From NCBI GenBank assembly GCA_036873135.1, contig JAPTYO010000002.1:21540452-21604451 (forward strand): DNA of 64,000 bases, in the 5' to 3' direction. Of the stretch, positions 60,847 through 64,000 are shown piece by piece. Within the stretch, counting starts at the first letter, position 1, and each line of letters starts with the position of its first letter. Made by a program: the position numbers and the translations under genes. This DNA is from Clarkia xantiana subsp. parviflora. Taxonomy: Eukaryota > Streptophyta > Magnoliopsida > Myrtales > Onagraceae. The notes beneath the pieces were generated by a model, which was given only the letters and a program-made list of their open reading frames with translations, searched no databases and was not told the DNA's origin.

Positions 60847-61651
60847 AAAAAAATTAAAATTGTACATAACTTAAACTCTGACATGCATGTCCATTACTAT
60901 CGTTTGTGTTGCTGGAAATATTATAGTTTATTTAAAATAAAATAGTACGATAAAAGTTTATTTTTAAAAAATATTGAAATGTAAAAAGTAAATTCAATAA
61001 GAATAATGTTTTAAAAAATTCACTTAATTTGTTGCAGAATATGGTAATGTGCTTATTTTATTTGGCCAAAAAAAACAAAATCCACTTCTAAACAATCGAT
61101 TCAACCCATTTAGAAAATTAAAACTACATAATATTTGGTTTTGTTGGGACCCGCAAGTGGTACCACGACCACCCACGTGCGACATGTGCACATATAAAAA
61201 AAGCTTCCGAATATATATATATTTTTTTTAAAGCCGAATAAATAAGTATGATTGACGATAGAACATACGGAAAAAAATATTTCCACTTTATTAGATGTAT
61301 CACTTGCCAACTTTCTGAATTAGAATTTGATCAGTGTTCTACCAAATAAAAAATAAAAATTTGATAAGTGTCTTGTTTGAATTTTATAATTCATCAAGCT
61401 TTATAGATTTTTATAAAATTAGTAGTACAGAACTTGAAAAAAGTATTGTGGACTTAAAGAAAATTGCATAGGTGCACTGTCAACTATAGGAAAGAGCTCA
61501 GATGCAACCCGAAACTTTTACCAAGCAGTCTCAAGCTTGACAGCTCTATGGAGAGGAAGGAGGGAGGCACGAGGCATGATCATGAACATGCCATGTTGCT
61601 AAATATAGAAATGAATTATTAAAATAATTAGGAAAAAGCCGCACTTGTTAC

Positions 61652-62205
61652 ATAAGGGTGAAACCAAAATCCGGTTGGTCCGAAAAACCGGTGAAAACCG
61701 GATCAGACCGAAAAAAATCAAATTCGAAATATTCGGTTTGGTTTTTGGTCGGATTTTTTTGTTCTAGTTCGGATTTTCGGTCCGGTTCGGATTTTGAGCT
61801 TTGAGAACCGTGGGGACCGAACCGACTGTTATGCTAATTATATATATACAATATATGTTATATTAGTTGATATTAATTAATATAATTAATTATATTAATA
61901 TAAATGGTAAAATAGGCACTTATGAAGATTATTTTTTCTACTTTTATTTTATAATTTATTTAATTATAATAATGGAATTAATTTATCATTTTAATTTGAT
62001 ATAGTTCATGAAAATGACAAGAATTTATAATGGTAATTGCTAATATTGGATTTTCGGTTTAAATTAAAAACCGAACCGAAAAAACCGTACTACTAATGGA
62101 CGGTTTATTTTTCCTCAAACGGTTTTTTGGTCGGATTTTTTCCTTAAAAAAACTCGGACCGAAACAAGCTAAAAACCGATCCGACCGCCGGTTTCACCCC
62201 TAATA
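61652..62205. mobile_element. Probable hAT-type MITE
   Basis: Inverted ends AAGGGTGAAACC / GGTTTCACCCCTA, flanked by TTGTTAC on both sides (61645-61651 and 62206-62212). Subterminal AAACCGGAT / CCGAACCG repeats around an AT-rich middle. The TSD is 7 matching bases rather than 8, so ends are placed within a few bases only. Confidence 0.75.
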
Positions 62206-62293
62206 TTGTTACCTCTCTAGCTATTAATTAATTAATTAACTAACCAGGAAATGGAAAAGTTAGTTTTTTTTGTTTGGCCAGGAAAAGTTAGTC

Positions 62294-62298
<5 letters not shown>

Positions 62299-62338
<40 letters not shown>
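62299..62338. repeat. (TA)n microsatellite
   Basis: About 19 TA units next to the probable hAT MITE. Confidence 0.95.
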
Positions 62339-62340
<2 letters not shown>

Positions 62341-62479
62341 TGTCTGGCTACCCGACTGAAAGGGCATCTTTTCAGTAGCCAGTGCATGGGACTACCTTAG
62401 GGCTAAGAAAGATATTATTTATTGGTTTAGGTAGTATGGTACACATAGTATATTTCAAAAAACTTGTTTCTCTCATGGT

Positions 62480-62945
62480 TAATCCGACTTATTGTCATAT
62501 TATACTATGATTCCCTGATCAAGCGTATCACTCCTACAACCATGATTCGTTGATCAGGCTTATCGTCATCAGGCGCGTAGGTATATCACTCCTACAACCA
62601 ATGATCAGGCTTATCGCCATATTATTTCCATATTATATTACGATTCCCCGGTCAGGTATGTAGGTATATCATTCCTACAACCGTGATCATTCGAACAGGC
62701 GCGAAGCCATATTATATTTACAACCACGAACCTCAAAAGTGGCTATAATGTCTATGAACATCAATGTGGCTATCATGTCCACGAACATCAAGGTGGCTAT
62801 CATGTCCACATGTACTCATGTGGCTATCATGTCCACGGACATCAAGGTGGCTATTATGTTCCCATGTATTCAAGTGGATATCACATCCACAGATTTCAAG
62901 ATGTCTGCCACCTGAAGAGGGCGGTGACAACATTTTATATGAAAG
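62480..62945. repeat. Degenerate short tandem repeats
   Basis: 62500-62700 repeats TATATCACTCCTACAACCA and ATTCCCTGATCAGG-like blocks irregularly. 62750-62900 has a unit of about 30 bases (GTGGCTATCATGTCCACGAA-like), four to five copies. The 30-base unit keeps frames open on both strands; I see no sign of a real protein. Confidence 0.8.
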
Positions 62946-63420
62946 ATGAGGTGAGAGATTCAACCTTCATGCAAATGTGTTCGTCCAAAGAGGCGTTCAT
63001 CCTAAAACCACTCCACGGGAGAAATATATCACATGAAAGGGTCGGTGGTCGAACCACCCTTCATGCAAAGGTGTTCGTCCAAAGATGCGTTCATCCTAAA
63101 ACCACTCGCACGGGAGTAATATATCACATGAAAGGGTCGGTGGTCGAACCACCCTTCATACAAAGGTGTTCGTACATAGAGATGATCATACTAAAACCAC
63201 TCCATGGGAGTAATATATTATATGAAAGGGTTGGTGGACGAACCACCCTTCATACAAAGGTGTTCGTACATAGAGACGATCATCCTAAAAGTACTCCACG
63301 AGAGTAATATTTTACGTGAAAGAGTTGGTGGACGAACCACCCTTCATGCAAAGGTGTTCGTACAAAGAAACGATCATCCTAAAACTACTCCACGGGAGTA
63401 ATATTTATGTGAAATAATTG
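62946..63420. repeat. 94-bp minisatellite, about five copies
   Basis: CCTAAAACCACTCCACGGG recurs at 63001, 63095, 63190, 63284 and 63378 with GGTGGTCGAACCACCCTTCA (itself holding the palindrome GGTGGTCGAACCACC) and GTGTTCGT. The period is 94-95 bases, not a multiple of three, so each unit shifts frame and a coding role is unlikely. Confidence 0.92.
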
Positions 63421-64000
63421 TGTAATGGATGCAGGTTCATTCAACTAAGAGCCTAATGCAGGCAAAGCCTCAGCCTCGAGGGCAAATGATGGATATCGAT
63501 ATAAACATGTTAATTTGATACCATAATATGTATTAACTATAAATAGTTTGATACCATAATGGTCAATCAACTATTAATATTCTGCTGCCATAACAGTAAT
63601 TGCTGAGAAATGAAACATATAATATCATAATAATAATAAAAATTTAATAACACACTATCAAATACGTATATTCGATATTTTCATAACCAAAAGTTACCAT
63701 GAAAATTAATTAATGTTTCACTTTCAACAAGACACTTTAAAAACTTATGGTAAGTGTCTATTTCATGACATATCTAATAGATTATGTTGACCATGATAAA
63801 TGAAACATATTGCATAGTTTGAAAATGAAACATATAATTGCATAATGAAAAGGTAATCAATGACTACTGTTAGGTTCTAAGCCCTCGGTCAACGGGTCGT
63901 CGATCTAAAACTTATTCCTCACTGGTGAACTGACGGATTCAGTACTCTCGGGGCTAGTCGTTCTGATGCAAGTCCTTCTGCTCATTTCCTTCTTCTCCAC
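63421..64000. other. Right edge, nothing recognised
   Basis: AT-rich sequence. From 63868 the composition changes and TGTTAGGTTCTAAGCCC could be the start of an LTR that continues beyond the window; this cannot be tested here. Confidence 0.3.

Noticed and set aside
62733..63401. Repetitive frames (DVRGHDSH-like and VGGRTTLH-like peptides)
   Set aside because: They read through 30- and 94-base tandem arrays; the 94-base period shifts frame at each unit and the frames end at random.

Overview
The window is nuclear DNA of a flowering plant, most likely a eudicot. The signs are spliced genes with GT..AG introns, three recognisable plant gene families, AT-rich spacers, and dense LTR retrotransposons and MITE-type DNA elements. 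No database was available, so the species is not named. Element classes rest on motifs, terminal repeats and target-site duplications (TSDs) read directly.

Layout. 1-16336 is a three-deep nest. A PIF/Harbinger-like element (right part 14259-16336) was hit by a Ty1/copia element (pol remnant 1-3408, 3' LTR 13634-14258). That copia was hit by a 10-kb minus-strand LTR element without pol (3409-13463, TSD ATATA), a LARD-like element full of tandem repeats. 16745-22220 is a young minus-strand copia element with near-identical LTRs and few stops. 22511-29670 is DNA-transposon territory: long-TIR foldback elements, a second copy of the Harbinger-like element, and inside it a Mutator-like MITE and a hAT-like MITE. 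29849-35197 is an older plus-strand copia element whose 3' LTR carries a hAT MITE.

Genes, all on the minus strand: (1) 39787-42382, a four-exon Golgi-type nucleotide-diphospho-sugar transferase (355 aa); (2) 42845-45502, a nine-exon ABI-like SCAR/WAVE-complex subunit (ABIL1-like, 292 aa); (3) 54447-56523, a two-exon delta-8 sphingolipid desaturase with an N-terminal cytochrome b5 domain (448 aa). For all three the exons join in frame into full-length family members. Between genes 2 and 3 lies a decayed plant-mobile-domain gene (about 48366-50993, plus strand) whose intron holds a long-TIR element. The three genes share no pathway; they are ordinary neighbours in a repeat-rich region.

56524-64000 is non-coding: two hAT-type MITEs, a foldback element, microsatellites and a 94-bp minisatellite near the end. 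I found no CRISPR array, tRNA or rRNA gene and no convincing new biochemical system. The most informative content is the set of nested insertions whose empty sites can be read inside the same window.
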